Shown: in pieces, positions 19,031 to 27,652 of the stretch
How positions within the stretch are numbered: position 1 is the first letter of the stretch
Layout of the letters: the number at the start of each line of letters is the position of its first letter
NCBI RefSeq assembly: GCF_024519315.1
Contig: NZ_JANIIC010000022.1
Coordinates: 62,001 to 126,000, forward strand
Source of the DNA: Streptomyces malaysiensis subsp. samsunensis
GTDB lineage: Bacteria; Actinomycetota; Actinomycetes; Streptomycetales; Streptomycetaceae
Direction of reading: 5' to 3'
Length of the DNA stretch: 64,000 nt
Notes under the pieces: generated by a model
Seen by the model: the letters and a program-made list of their open reading frames with translations, nothing else
What the model was told of the DNA's origin: nothing
Database searches by the model: none
Position numbers and translations under genes: made by a program

Positions 19031-21165
19031 CGAAGTGATCCGTCCTGGGGCGTGGAGTGTGCGGGAGAAAGCAGATGGAGGACCAAAGTCCCGTCGTCCT
19101 CGACGACGCATTCCGAGTCGGGAGGCACGACCAACGTCGACTCCCGCTCCTCGACGATCGCCGGGCCGTGCACCCTCGTCCCGGGCTGGAGCGCATACCT
19201 GTCGTAGACCGGCGTCGGGTGGTACCCGCCCAACGCGGGAAAGTACGCCGATCGAGTGCCTTTGCGGGCGTTGCCCGGCTTGTCACCCGCATTCCGCGGG
19301 CGGCGAAGCGACTGAGCAGGGGCCGGCCCGCTGGACACGACCCGCCAGTTCAAGACCTCGAGCGGCACATCCGGACCCTGCCGCTTGTAGAGAAGCTCGT
19401 ACTGCCGGCGGTAGCTTTCCTTCAGCTCGGCGCGCCAGTCGTCTGATTCTGGGGAGATCGGCACCAGGATCTCGAAGCCCTGCCCCACATATCTGACCTC
19501 GGCCGAATGCCGGTGTGAAATTTCGGCAGTTCGCAGGCCGGAATCGCGCAGAATCTTCTCTCCGTCCGCCTCCATTGCAGCAAACTCTCTCCGCATCGTC
19601 TGCCCGTCAATGGAGTCGAGCGCCGCGTGCGTGGAACGAACGAAATCGAAGGCCAGGGGTGCAGTGTGGAAGCCGGCCGCACTGATGACCCCCGCGCCGG
19701 CGGGACAGATCACGGTGGTCGCACCCAACGCCCGAGCCACACCCGCGCCGTGGACCGGCCCGGCACCGCCCGACGTGAACAGCGGCTGTCCTACCGGATC
19801 CTTGCCCTGTTCGATGGCGTGGACCCGGGCGGCGTTGGCCATGCTGCTGTTCACGCTGTCATGGATGCCGTACGCAGCCTCCTCGACCGACACGCCCAGC
19901 GGGTCGGCGATGCGCTTCTTGATAGCCGAACGAGCGCCTTCGAGGTCCAGCTCCATCTCGCCCCCCAGGAAGTACGTGGCGTCCAGGTAGCCGAGCAGCA
20001 GGTCGGCGTCGGTCACCGTCGGCTCTGTGCCACCTCGCCGGTACGACACCGGCCCCGGAACGGATCCAGCGGAATCGGGACCGACCGTGAGCAGTCCCAG
20101 TGCGTCGATTCTCGCGATGGAGCCCCCGCCGACACCGATCTCGATCATGTCGATGACGGGAATCCGCACCGGGATTCCGGAGCCAGGCTTCATCCGGTAG
20201 ACCCGGTCGACTTCGAAGTCATGCGCGACCACCGGCGCGCCGTTCTCGATCATGCACAGCTTGGCCGTCGTTCCGCCCATGTCGAACGCCATGAGGTCCG
20301 GCGTACCTGTCGCCTTCCCGAAAGCCGCCGCGGCCAGGGCACCCCCGGCCGGCCCGGACTCCAGCATGCGGACCGGGAACTCTCCGGCGGTGTCGAGAGT
20401 GGCTACTCCCCCGTTGGACAGCATGATGTGGGGCGGGCGCGGGAGACCGAGCGCCGCCGAGCGTTCCTTCAGGTCGTCAAGGTATTGCTTGACGAGCCGC
20501 TGAACGTACGCGTTGACAACGGTGGTCGAAGTGCGCTCGTACTCCCGAATCTCCGGGACGACCTCGCTCGAAATGGAGACCCGCACGTGCGGCGCGATCC
20601 GTTCGATGATCCGGCGAGCCTGCTCTTCGTGCTGCGGATTTTTGTAGCTGTGCAAGAACGCGATCGCGATCGCCTCGACCCCGTGGTCGACCAGTTCCGT
20701 CACCAGCTGCTCGACATATGCCGAATCCAGCTCCCGGAGAACCGACCCGTCGGCCAGGATTCGCTCCGGCACATCGAACCTGAGCCATCTCGGCACCAAT
20801 GGATCGGGCATTTCGAGCATCAGGTCGTACAGGTCGTATCGATGCTCCCGCGCCATCTCCAAGATGTCGCTGAAACCAGCGGTGCCGAGCAGTGCGGTTC
20901 GAGAACCGCGTCTTTCGATCAACGCGTTCGTGACGAGGGTGGTGCCGTGCACGAAGCTGGAAACATCGCCGGGATCGATGCCCGCTCGGCCCAGTGTCTG
21001 CCTGATCAGGTCCTCGACCGCCCGCGCCGGCTCATCCGGAGTCGTCAGCAGCTTGCCGACGTGGATGATGCCGCTGTCGTCCATGACGACCATGTCGGTG
21101 AAAGTACCCCCGATGTCAACGCCGATCCCCAGCCGGCCGCTCCGATGACCGCTCTCGCCGCTCAT
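19027..21165 (-). CDS. hyuA: Hydantoinase A/oxoprolinase family subunit (HyuA)
   Basis: About 712 residues from ATG 21165. The ASKHA ATP-binding motif GIGVDIGGTFTDMVVMD opens the protein. FVHGTTLVTNALIERRG, MLSNGGVATLDTAGEFPVRM, ESGPAGGALAAAAFG and MAFDMGGTTAKLCMIENG follow in family order. The start is not certain: in-frame starts at 21288 and a GTG between also exist, and the ribosome site at 21165 is weak. It heads the operon hyuA-hyuB-aminotransferase-ridA-ThDP enzyme. The reaction is ATP-driven opening of a cyclic amide, lactam, hydantoin or related carboxylation; which one is open. Confidence 0.9.
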   Translation of the reverse strand: MSGESGHRSGRLGIGVDIGGTFTDMVVMDDSGIIHVGKLLTTPDEPARAVEDLIRQTLGRAGIDPGDVSSFVHGTTLVTNALIERRGSRTALLGTAGFSDILEMAREHRYDLYDLMLEMPDPLVPRWLRFDVPERILADGSVLRELDSAYVEQLVTELVDHGVEAIAIAFLHSYKNPQHEEQARRIIERIAPHVRVSISSEVVPEIREYERTSTTVVNAYVQRLVKQYLDDLKERSAALGLPRPPHIMLSNGGVATLDTAGEFPVRMLESGPAGGALAAAAFGKATGTPDLMAFDMGGTTAKLCMIENGAPVVAHDFEVDRVYRMKPGSGIPVRIPVIDMIEIGVGGGSIARIDALGLLTVGPDSAGSVPGPVSYRRGGTEPTVTDADLLLGYLDATYFLGGEMELDLEGARSAIKKRIADPLGVSVEEAAYGIHDSVNSSMANAARVHAIEQGKDPVGQPLFTSGGAGPVHGAGVARALGATTVICPAGAGVISAAGFHTAPLAFDFVRSTHAALDSIDGQTMRREFAAMEADGEKILRDSGLRTAEISHRHSAEVRYVGQGFEILVPISPESDDWRAELKESYRRQYELLYKRQGPDVPLEVLNWRVVSSGPAPAQSLRRPRNAGDKPGNARKGTRSAYFPALGGYHPTPVYDRYALQPGTRVHGPAIVEERESTLVVPPDSECVVEDDGTLVLHLLSPAHSTPQDGSLR

Positions 21166-21302
21166 CGCGCGAGCCCCGTCGTCCTCGCGGCGGCTCGGCG
21201 GCGTGGCCACATCAGAGCCTCGGGCACCCGCTGTTCGCCTGCCGGCCCCTGCTCCATCATGCCGCTCCTCAGAGTCACGTCCTGGCATCCAGCCATGACT
21301 TC

Positions 21303-21336
21303 TATTCTGCGATCACCAGATTCTAGGATGATTCAA
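21303..21336. promoter_or_regulatory. GntR-type operator candidate (site A)
   Basis: TATTCTGCGATCA (21303-21315) is shared exactly with site C at 13.88 kb, and AGATTCTAGGATGATTCAA (21318-21336) carries the motif CTAGGANNATTCAA also found twice at 31.8 kb. It lies between the divergent hyuA and gntR genes, where an autoregulated operator is expected. The repeats are seen; binding is inferred. Confidence 0.6.
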
Positions 21337-21446
21337 CGGTCGAGGTCAACCGCTCGTGTATTTGCCAGCCATCAGCCCCGATGCCCGCACACCTTGGCGC
21401 CGAGTTAGCCTAGAATTGAAGGATCGACGAGACGCAAAGGATCGAA

Positions 21447-22142
21447 GTGATGCCGCCCAGGAGTACCCAGCAGTCACCCGCCGTGGTCCGGCGCAAGAGC
21501 GCCCCGGAACACACGGCCGATCTGCTGCGCGAGCAGATCACCGCCGGAGAGCTCGAACCCGGCACTCGCATCGGGGTCGAGAAGCTGAGCCAGTCGATCG
21601 GGGTCTCGGCCAACACTCTCCGCGAAGCTCTTCAGTTGCTGGAGCACGAACGCTTGGTGAACCAGGAACTCAATCGCGGAATTTTCGTGGCGCGCATCAC
21701 AGAGGCCGGCATACGGGATCTCTACACGATGCGGCGGCTGCTGGAATTGGGGACATTGCGCGATGCGCAGACCGTCCCGCCCGAGGCGCTCAGTGCCATG
21801 CGAGCCGCAGTTGCTCTCGGTGACCAAGCGATCACAGAACAGGACTGGTCGGCTTCTAGCCGGGCTACTACCGACTTCCACAGTGCGTTGATCTTGATCG
21901 GTCGAAGTGAGCGAGCGACAGTGACCATGAAGCAACTCATGGCCGAGCTGCGGTTGACCATCTCGTCGGTACGCGAGGCCATGCAATTGCGTTCGCAATT
22001 CCAGGAAGATCGACGCGCCATTCTTGCCCGAGTGGAGCAGGGTCACTTCGAAGCAGCGGCCGGGCTGCTGGCCGACTACTTGGACAAGGGAGAGCACGCG
22101 ATGGTCGATTGGCACAGACAGCTCAGCGGCAACGCGAGCTGA
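21447..22142 (+). CDS. GntR-family regulator, FCD (FadR-like) subfamily
   Basis: The 231-residue protein has an N-terminal winged helix (HTADLLREQITAGELEPGTR, then LSQSIGVSANTLREALQLLE and the wing ERLVNQELNRGIFV) and an all-helical FCD effector domain (RDLYTMRRLLELGTL to HRQLSG). GTG 21447 or ATG 21450, with AAGGA upstream. It is transcribed away from the hyu operon, with operator candidate A between. FCD regulators bind carboxylate metabolites and repress catabolic operons. It is the only regulator inside the island, so it is the best candidate controller of the shared motif. Confidence 0.9.
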   Translation: MMPPRSTQQSPAVVRRKSAPEHTADLLREQITAGELEPGTRIGVEKLSQSIGVSANTLREALQLLEHERLVNQELNRGIFVARITEAGIRDLYTMRRLLELGTLRDAQTVPPEALSAMRAAVALGDQAITEQDWSASSRATTDFHSALILIGRSERATVTMKQLMAELRLTISSVREAMQLRSQFQEDRRAILARVEQGHFEAAAGLLADYLDKGEHAMVDWHRQLSGNAS

Positions 22143-22159
22143 TCAACTCGTAGCAGGAC

Positions 22160-22212
22160 GATTCTGCGGAGCAGGCGCTGAGCGTGGTTTCCCCGCCTGC
22201 CCCCGCAGAGTC
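22160..22212. terminator. Bidirectional hairpin between convergent gntR and SDR genes
   Basis: GATTCTGCGGAGCAGGCG (22160-22177) pairs with few mismatches with CGCCTGCCCCCGCAGAGTC (22194-22212). It lies 18 bases past the gntR stop and between converging genes, the right place for a shared terminator. Confidence 0.55.
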
Positions 22213-22402
22213 GCCGTGCTCAGCCGGGCTTTGCGGCGAACCGTCAGAGCGCAGTTGGAAGGGGAACGCGAACGCTCCGATGAGACGTGGTGCCGGCCAC
22301 CGCGCCACTCCCCAAACCGAACGCCTATCGACCGCGAAAGGATCGCAATACGCCAGCGGCGAAGCTCGCTTGTGACGCTCCCCCGGCCCACCGGCTGCTT
22401 GG

Positions 22403-23197
22403 TTACGACACCCCCAGGTCGAAGTTCAATCGATACCTGTCGGCGACCATTGCTCCAGCAGCCTTCGCGCCGTCGACTGCGAGAGCGACACCGTTCACGA
22501 AAGACGACTCATCGCTGGCAAGGAAGACCACCGCGTGAGCCACTTCCATAGCCGATGCAATGCGTGCAGCCGGCGTGCTCGCCACTATTCGGCGCGTCAT
22601 CTCGGGATCCTCCAGCGACGCTCCCTCGGGCAAGATCCCCCGAAGCATGGGAGTGTCGATCGGGCCAGGGTTCACCGTGTTCGCTCGCACCCCCTGGGCC
22701 GCATGCGCCACCGCCACGGACTTCATTAGCCCGACGACACCGTGCTTGGTCGCGTTGTACACCGGATCATTGGGACGGCCCATCAGTCCGCCGTTGGACG
22801 AGGTGGAGACGATGCTGCCGCGCTGCTGGGCGAGCATGTGCGGCAGTACCGCCCTGGTGCCGAGGAACACTGAACGCAGGTTCATGCGCACGAGATGGTC
22901 GAACTCCGCAAGCGAGGTCTCGCTGACCTTTTTCTGCAAGCCGGCACCCACATTGTTGAAGCAGATGTCGATTCGCCCCTGCGCGGCGATCACGCCCTCG
23001 ACGAAGCCGGTCACGCTTGATTCGTCCGTGGCGTCGACAACCGAGTGCTGGTAAGATTTTCCGATTTCACCTGGTTCCGCCACGATGTCAGAGCCGTACA
23101 CCATGGCGCCTTGGCGTACAAACTCCTCCGCCGTTGCTCGCCCGATTCCGGTGGCGCAACCGAATACGACGGCAACTTTTCCCTCGAGTCTGTTCAT
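22403..23197 (-). CDS. Short-chain dehydrogenase/reductase (SDR)
   Basis: The 264-residue classical SDR has the cofactor motif GCATGIGRA (13-21), NNVGAG (81-86) and the triad S134, Y147, K151 (VYNATKHG). The ending VNGVALAVDGAKAAG is typical. It is last in the operon CoA-transferase, two acyl-CoA dehydrogenases, crotonase, SDR. That position suits a 3-hydroxyacyl-CoA or alcohol dehydrogenase step after hydration. Substrate not readable. Confidence 0.87.
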   Translation of the reverse strand: MNRLEGKVAVVFGCATGIGRATAEEFVRQGAMVYGSDIVAEPGEIGKSYQHSVVDATDESSVTGFVEGVIAAQGRIDICFNNVGAGLQKKVSETSLAEFDHLVRMNLRSVFLGTRAVLPHMLAQQRGSIVSTSSNGGLMGRPNDPVYNATKHGVVGLMKSVAVAHAAQGVRANTVNPGPIDTPMLRGILPEGASLEDPEMTRRIVASTPAARIASAMEVAHAVVFLASDESSFVNGVALAVDGAKAAGAMVADRYRLNFDLGVS

Positions 23198-23224
23198 GTC
23201 CGTTCCCTTCTGCCGGTATTTCTG

Positions 23225-23983
23225 TCACTGCTTTCGAAAACTCGCCACTGCGGCCGCGGCCCGCTCCCCCTTGGCGCTCGATGCCTGCGCCCAAGATTCG
23301 AACGAAACGACCGATTCGAGTGGTTCCTGCGTGGCCAGTCGTACGGCCTCCTTGATGTTCTGCGCCAGCTCGGGTCCGAGGAGGGCGACCTTTGCGGCGA
23401 GAGCCCGCGCGTCCTGCAGCGGGTCTTCCATCACAGACTCGACGAGGCCCCACGACAATGCGTCGTCCGCGCTCAACGTTCTGCCCTCTAGCAGAACCCG
23501 TGCAGCCCGCTGCCTACCCAACGATTCCACCAGGAAGGCAGTCGCGCCTCCTCCCGGGTGGAGACCGATCCGCGAGAATGTAGCGCCGAAAGTCGCGGTG
23601 GGACTCGCGATGACGATGTCGCAACTCAGCGCGATGTTGAGGCCGGCACCGACCGCCGGACCGGTAACTGCGGCGATGGTGGGGATGGTCAGTGATCGAA
23701 TTCCCAAAAAGCTCGCGTAGGCATTCTGCAAGCTCGTTCTGATCTCGGCCACCGGACGATCGAGATCGTCGAGCATGGCGGGAAGGTCGGCCCCGGCACA
23801 GAACGCTTCACCTTCCCCTGTGACGATCAGCGAACGAGCCCCGCGGTCGCTCGCCAGTGCGGCGATCGAGGTGGCCATGGCCTCACACATCGCCGGGTCC
23901 AAAGCGTTTCGCTTCGCTGGATTCGACAACGTCAAAATCCGCGTACCGTCATCGAGCGAGGTGACGTGCGCCCCAGTGTTCAC
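23225..23983 (-). CDS. Enoyl-CoA hydratase/isomerase family (crotonase) lacking both usual catalytic Glu
   Basis: The 252-residue crotonase-fold protein has the first oxyanion stretch AFCAGADLPAML and the second, GPAVGAGLNIALSCDIVIA. Where hydratases have GGGCELA the sequence reads VGAGLNIA, and where they have the second Glu it reads FSRIGLHPGGGATAF. The two catalytic glutamates are therefore not in place. The pattern is nearer PaaG-type isomerases, but their Asp is also not evident. Ends overlap the neighbouring dehydrogenase gene (ATGA). Likely a CoA-thioester isomerase or hydrolase of the same pathway. Confidence 0.85.
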   Translation of the reverse strand: MNTGAHVTSLDDGTRILTLSNPAKRNALDPAMCEAMATSIAALASDRGARSLIVTGEGEAFCAGADLPAMLDDLDRPVAEIRTSLQNAYASFLGIRSLTIPTIAAVTGPAVGAGLNIALSCDIVIASPTATFGATFSRIGLHPGGGATAFLVESLGRQRAARVLLEGRTLSADDALSWGLVESVMEDPLQDARALAAKVALLGPELAQNIKEAVRLATQEPLESVVSFESWAQASSAKGERAAAAVASFRKQ

Positions 23984-25038
23984 CGTGTGCTCAGCTCGCT
24001 TTCGTTCGTCATCAATTCCCAGAGGGCCTGGTCGTCCGGAGCGACTGCCAGTTCACCGACCTGCTGTTCCCAGGAGCGTTGAGACCTCGGGCTGTCGGCC
24101 CACGCCGTCAGGCGGGAAGTCGACAGGTGCAGATCGTGCTCTTGGGTGATCCCAATCGCCCCGTGCAACTGGTGGGCCACTGCCGCGACCCGGTTGGCGA
24201 CGCGTCCCGCGGTAGCCGAGGCCGCAGCCGTGGCTCCCGGCGCACCGCCCGTCGCGAGGGCCAACTGCACCGCGGACCCGAGCAGATCACGCTCGCAAAT
24301 GATGGAGGCCAGCAGATGCTGAACAGCCTGCAGCTTCACCAAAGGCCGACCGAACTGCCGCCGCGTGGCCACGTGCTGCGCTGTGTGCTCGACGGCTCTC
24401 TCCACCGCTCCCAAGATCGCAGCCGAGCGCAGGATGCCGTTGCGGTCCGAAATCTGGCTGACCGTCAGCGGCACGTCGAACAGCTCGTCATTCGCGACGC
24501 GCACTGAGTCGAACTTCAGATCCGCACACGGTTCACCAGCGAGATTGGTCCCCTGGGTGATCGACAACCCCTTGACCTCCGCAGGCCTGATGACGCCGAT
24601 GGAGCTGGTCCCCGAATCCGCCCTGACGAGCAACAGCGTCGGCACGGCTCCTGCCCATGCCATGCGATTGATCGAGCCGTTCACCACAACACCGCTGCTC
24701 GCAGTGGTCCAGGTGATGCGATCCCCGAAAAGGACCGTGGCAGCCGACCCGAGATCCGCCACGGAACCGCCACCGTGCGCGAAGACCCATGCAGCCGACG
24801 AGGTCTCGGCCAACGGGACGAGTGCGTTGTGACGACCGGAGGCCCGCACGATCTCCGCCAGGTCTATCAGGTCTCCGCCGACGCCACCGGCGTTCTCGTC
24901 GATCGAAACGTAGGGCCAGCCAAGGTCGAGCAACACTTGCCACAGGGCAGCGTCGCCGTGCGGAGTCTCGGACACCGCGCTGCCCCGCTCGGAGAAGACT
25001 TGGTCGGCAACGTCATAAACATCATCATTCCACTTCAC
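23980..25038 (-). CDS. Acyl-CoA dehydrogenase, short subunit
   Basis: The 352-residue ACAD-fold protein ends with the C-terminal domain pattern VATRRQFGRPLVKLQAVQHL and VAAVAHQLHGAIGITQEHDL, which contacts FAD. The N-terminal domain is short and lacks a strong SETEAGSD motif. It overlaps the next dehydrogenase gene by 4 bases. Paired ACAD genes of unequal type often encode heterotetramers (as FadE pairs of steroid side-chain pathways in actinobacteria). A heteromer with the 25035-26177 product is inferred. Confidence 0.87.
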   Translation of the reverse strand: MKWNDDVYDVADQVFSERGSAVSETPHGDAALWQVLLDLGWPYVSIDENAGGVGGDLIDLAEIVRASGRHNALVPLAETSSAAWVFAHGGGSVADLGSAATVLFGDRITWTTASSGVVVNGSINRMAWAGAVPTLLLVRADSGTSSIGVIRPAEVKGLSITQGTNLAGEPCADLKFDSVRVANDELFDVPLTVSQISDRNGILRSAAILGAVERAVEHTAQHVATRRQFGRPLVKLQAVQHLLASIICERDLLGSAVQLALATGGAPGATAAASATAGRVANRVAAVAHQLHGAIGITQEHDLHLSTSRLTAWADSPRSQRSWEQQVGELAVAPDDQALWELMTNESELSTR

Positions 25039-26177
25039 AAGCGTGTCTCCGAACGAGCAACGAGGGTGAGCAGCACTTCCGACACTCCGCCCCGGATGGA
25101 CATGCCGGGAATGGCCACTTGCGCCTCTGAAATGAGTCGCTCAAGGGTTCCTTCGTCACTTAGCCCGCCCACGTCAACGGCGTAGCGCGCCGTGTTCAGG
25201 ACGTCACGTTCAAATGCAGGGCCTAGGTACTTCAGCTTCGCGGCGTCGGCAACGGGTGCGACCCCGTTGTCCACGGACACGGCGATGTTCCACGCGAGAT
25301 TGCGCAACGCGCTCACGCGAGCGGCAAGCGCTCCCACCTGCTCAATGGTCGCTCGGTCGCCGGAGAGGTGCGCGTGCTTGAGGGTTTCCGCGAGGAGCGG
25401 ATACGTGCTGAGAAATCGCTCACTGCCACCCCGCTCGAACGAGAGCTGCCCGGTCACCTGCGACCAGCCTTCCCCGACCTCACCGATGACCCATCGGCTC
25501 GGCACCGCTACCTCGTCGAGAAGCACCTCATTGAAATGGTGTTCACCCGCCAGATCAAGGATCGGGCGCACGGTCACACCCGGCGATCTCATGTCGACGA
25601 TGAACTCGGTCAATCCCTCGTGCTTGATCTCGCTGCGGCTGGTCCGGGCGAGCACATACGCGTGCGTAGCGTGGTGTGCATTGGTGGTCCAGACCTTTGC
25701 GCCATTGATCCGCCACCCGGAACCATCCCGTTCAGCCGTCGTTCGGACGGCGGCGAGATCGGAACCCGCCTCGGTCTCGCTCATACCGAGGCAGAAGGAA
25801 ACCTCTGAGGTCGTGATGGCCGGAAGGAACTCGTCCTGCAGTTCGCGCGAACCGAACCGAAGGATGCTGGGGCCGATCTGCCGCTCCCCAATCCAGTGAG
25901 CGGCCACTGGAGCCCCCACCCGGAGCAGCTCCTCGGTGATGACGAGCCGCGCTGTGCTGGGCATCCCCGAACCGCCGAACTCGGCCGGCCAAGTAACGCC
26001 GATCAAGCCCTCCGCGCTCAGTGCCCTGCTGAATGAGAGATCGAATCCACGCACCCAAGCGTCACACTGAGGTACGAAATCGCCAGCCGTCAGACGCTCG
26101 CTGGTGAATTTGCGGACGCGCGCCCGCAAATCCGCTATATCGCGGCCAGTAGCAGCCGTGGTGTCCGGGGTCATCAC
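25035..26177 (-). CDS. Acyl-CoA dehydrogenase, large subunit
   Basis: The 380-residue protein has the FAD/substrate motif LGMSETEAGSDLAAVRTTAE, KVWTTNAHHATHAYVLART, and the stretch SFERGGSERFLSTYPLL known from FadE members that work as heteromers. The ending PGMSIRGGVSEVLLTLVA corresponds to the usual C-terminal FAD-binding helix. It lies between the CoA-transferase gene and the second dehydrogenase gene, with ATGA overlaps on both sides. It would introduce the 2,3-double bond in an acyl-CoA of unknown chain. Confidence 0.9.
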   Translation of the reverse strand: MMTPDTTAATGRDIADLRARVRKFTSERLTAGDFVPQCDAWVRGFDLSFSRALSAEGLIGVTWPAEFGGSGMPSTARLVITEELLRVGAPVAAHWIGERQIGPSILRFGSRELQDEFLPAITTSEVSFCLGMSETEAGSDLAAVRTTAERDGSGWRINGAKVWTTNAHHATHAYVLARTSRSEIKHEGLTEFIVDMRSPGVTVRPILDLAGEHHFNEVLLDEVAVPSRWVIGEVGEGWSQVTGQLSFERGGSERFLSTYPLLAETLKHAHLSGDRATIEQVGALAARVSALRNLAWNIAVSVDNGVAPVADAAKLKYLGPAFERDVLNTARYAVDVGGLSDEGTLERLISEAQVAIPGMSIRGGVSEVLLTLVARSETRL

Positions 26178-27370
26178 AAGTCCGCCTTTCCGAAGGCGCC
26201 ACCCTCGCGCAGGCGGAAAATCTGGTCCTCCGTGTAACCTGCGCTCCCGAGCACTTCTTCGGTGTGCGCGCCAATCCCTGCCGGCGGTCGCGGCGCCAGT
26301 GATCCGCTCACCCCGAGTTTGATCGGCACCCCGATCCCCGTGTAACCGCCGCTGCGGACCACCATCTTGCGAGCGAGAACCTGCTCCGACTGCAACGCTC
26401 TGCCCACGTCATTGAGGGGACTTGCGGGTATGCCTGCGGCCAGGAGCGCATGCGCCAACTCGTCGCGGTCCCATTGCGCGAGTACTCGCCCCATCTCATC
26501 CTGGAGGGCTTTCAGATTCTCGACTCGGTCGCTGTTTTCAGCGAACCGCGGGTCGGTGGACAGCTCAGGGTGCCCCAGAACCTGGGCGACTTGAGCGAAC
26601 TGCCGGTTGTTCGTCGCCGCGATGAACAAGGGGCCGTTCGAGGTGGCAAACAGCTGGTACGGCGCGATGACGGGGTGGGCGGCCCCCGTCCTCGCCGGAA
26701 TTGCCCCGCTAGCCAGCCAAGTGGCCGAGTGTGGATGGAGAAGTGAGATGACAGCGTCCAGCAAGGACACGTCGACCAGTTGTCCGCGCCCCGAGGCCGA
26801 GACCTCGTGGAGAGCCAAAAGAATGCCGCTGAAAGCTTGATTGGCCGCAACGATGTCCACAATGGGCACTCCGACGCGCAGTGCGTCGCGCTGTGGTTCG
26901 CCGTTGATGCTCATGAGGCCGCCGAAGGCCTGGAGCACTGCGTCATAGCCCGGGAGTTCCGCCATGGGGCCGGTTGAGCCGAACCCGGAGATGCGGCAAT
27001 ACACGAGCCGCGGAAAGAGTTCGGCCAGCACGGATTCGTAGCCCAGTCCCCAGGTGTCCATGGTGCCGAACCGGAAGTTCTCGATCACTACATCGGACTC
27101 TGAAATGAGCTTCAGGAGTACCGCGCGCGCCTCCTCGTTCTTGAGGTCGAGGCAGACGTTCGACTTGTTGCGATTGATGCCCTCGAAGTAAGCGCTGCCA
27201 CCGTCCGGGAGAAAGGGCGGACCCCAGGTTCTGGTCTGGTCCCCGGTCGGCGATTCGATCTTGATGACGGCGGCACCGTGGTCTGCCAGCATTTGGGCGG
27301 CGAACGGGCCGGCCAGCACACGGCTCAGGTCCAGCACGCGCGTCCCGCGCAGCGCCCCCACGCCGGTCAC
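26174..27370 (-). CDS. Class III (CaiB/BaiF) CoA-transferase
   Basis: The 398-residue protein opens with LRGTRVLDLSRVLAGPFAAQ and contains HGAAVIKIESP, NRNKSNVCLDLKNEEAR and the catalytic Asp in PGYDAVLQAFGGLMS (D143). Class III enzymes move CoA between two carboxylic acids. GTG at 27370 overlaps the stop of a 62-codon ORF (GTGA), so translation is probably coupled. It heads the beta-oxidation-type operon and would activate the acid substrate without ATP. Confidence 0.9.
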   Translation of the reverse strand: MTGVGALRGTRVLDLSRVLAGPFAAQMLADHGAAVIKIESPTGDQTRTWGPPFLPDGGSAYFEGINRNKSNVCLDLKNEEARAVLLKLISESDVVIENFRFGTMDTWGLGYESVLAELFPRLVYCRISGFGSTGPMAELPGYDAVLQAFGGLMSINGEPQRDALRVGVPIVDIVAANQAFSGILLALHEVSASGRGQLVDVSLLDAVISLLHPHSATWLASGAIPARTGAAHPVIAPYQLFATSNGPLFIAATNNRQFAQVAQVLGHPELSTDPRFAENSDRVENLKALQDEMGRVLAQWDRDELAHALLAAGIPASPLNDVGRALQSEQVLARKMVVRSGGYTGIGVPIKLGVSGSLAPRPPAGIGAHTEEVLGSAGYTEDQIFRLREGGAFGKADL

Positions 27371-27555
27371 GAGCCGGCCCGTCCGTCCAGGTGGTTCCTG
27401 GCCGTGCCCGTAGCCGCCGCGGGCGACGCCCGTTTGCGTAGAACGTGCGGACCTGGAGAGATCCGGAACTCGACGTTCGCACGCTTCCGGGTTCCGCCTT
27501 CACTCACCGGAGCGTCGCGGGGGTCTGGGTGGCTGGGGATCGTCGGCGATGGCAT
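27367..27555 (-). CDS. Small ORF coupled to the CoA-transferase gene, function unknown
   Basis: Sixty-two codons begin with ATG 27555, which has a very good ribosome site (AGGAGGG, 6 bases away), and end in a TGA overlapping the CoA-transferase GTG. The product is basic and Pro/Ser/Arg-rich with no recognised domain. The strong start signal argues that ribosomes load here. It may be a leader whose translation opens the downstream start, rather than a functional protein. Confidence 0.4.
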   Translation of the reverse strand: MPSPTIPSHPDPRDAPVSEGGTRKRANVEFRISPGPHVLRKRASPAAATGTARNHLDGRAGS

Positions 27556-27588
27556 CGGCGCCCTCCTGTAGACCGGGTGAAGCTTTAC

Positions 27589-27612
27589 GATACCTCATAT
27601 CATAGGAGAATA
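27589..27612. promoter_or_regulatory. Promoter/operator candidate before the CoA-transferase operon (site D)
   Basis: The plus-strand stretch starts GATACCT and ends AGAATA, as does site C (13871-13891), with a few extra bases between. It is a conspicuous A/T-rich island 34 bases upstream of the small ORF. On the minus strand TATGAT could be the -10. The similarity is weaker than between sites A and B. Confidence 0.35.
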
Positions 27613-27652
27613 GGAGATAGCTGCGAGTCTCGGCGTAGTCGGCGGCATCACA

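Noticed and set aside
14009..21165. Firm assignment of the hyu operon to caprolactam degradation
   Set aside because: Known caprolactamases are HyuA/HyuB relatives, but the usual class III omega-aminotransferase is not in this operon and the family also contains oxoprolinases and carboxylases; kept only as one option.
19627..21408. 593-codon plus-strand open frame opposite hyuA
   Set aside because: Arg/Asp/His-rich antisense frame without motifs; hyuA on the minus strand is unambiguous.
26943..27503. Alternative 186-codon minus-strand gene overlapping the CoA-transferase start
   Set aside because: Arg-rich shadow in another frame; the CoA-transferase N-terminus (LRGTRVLDLSRVLAGP) is clearly coded in the GTG 27370 frame.
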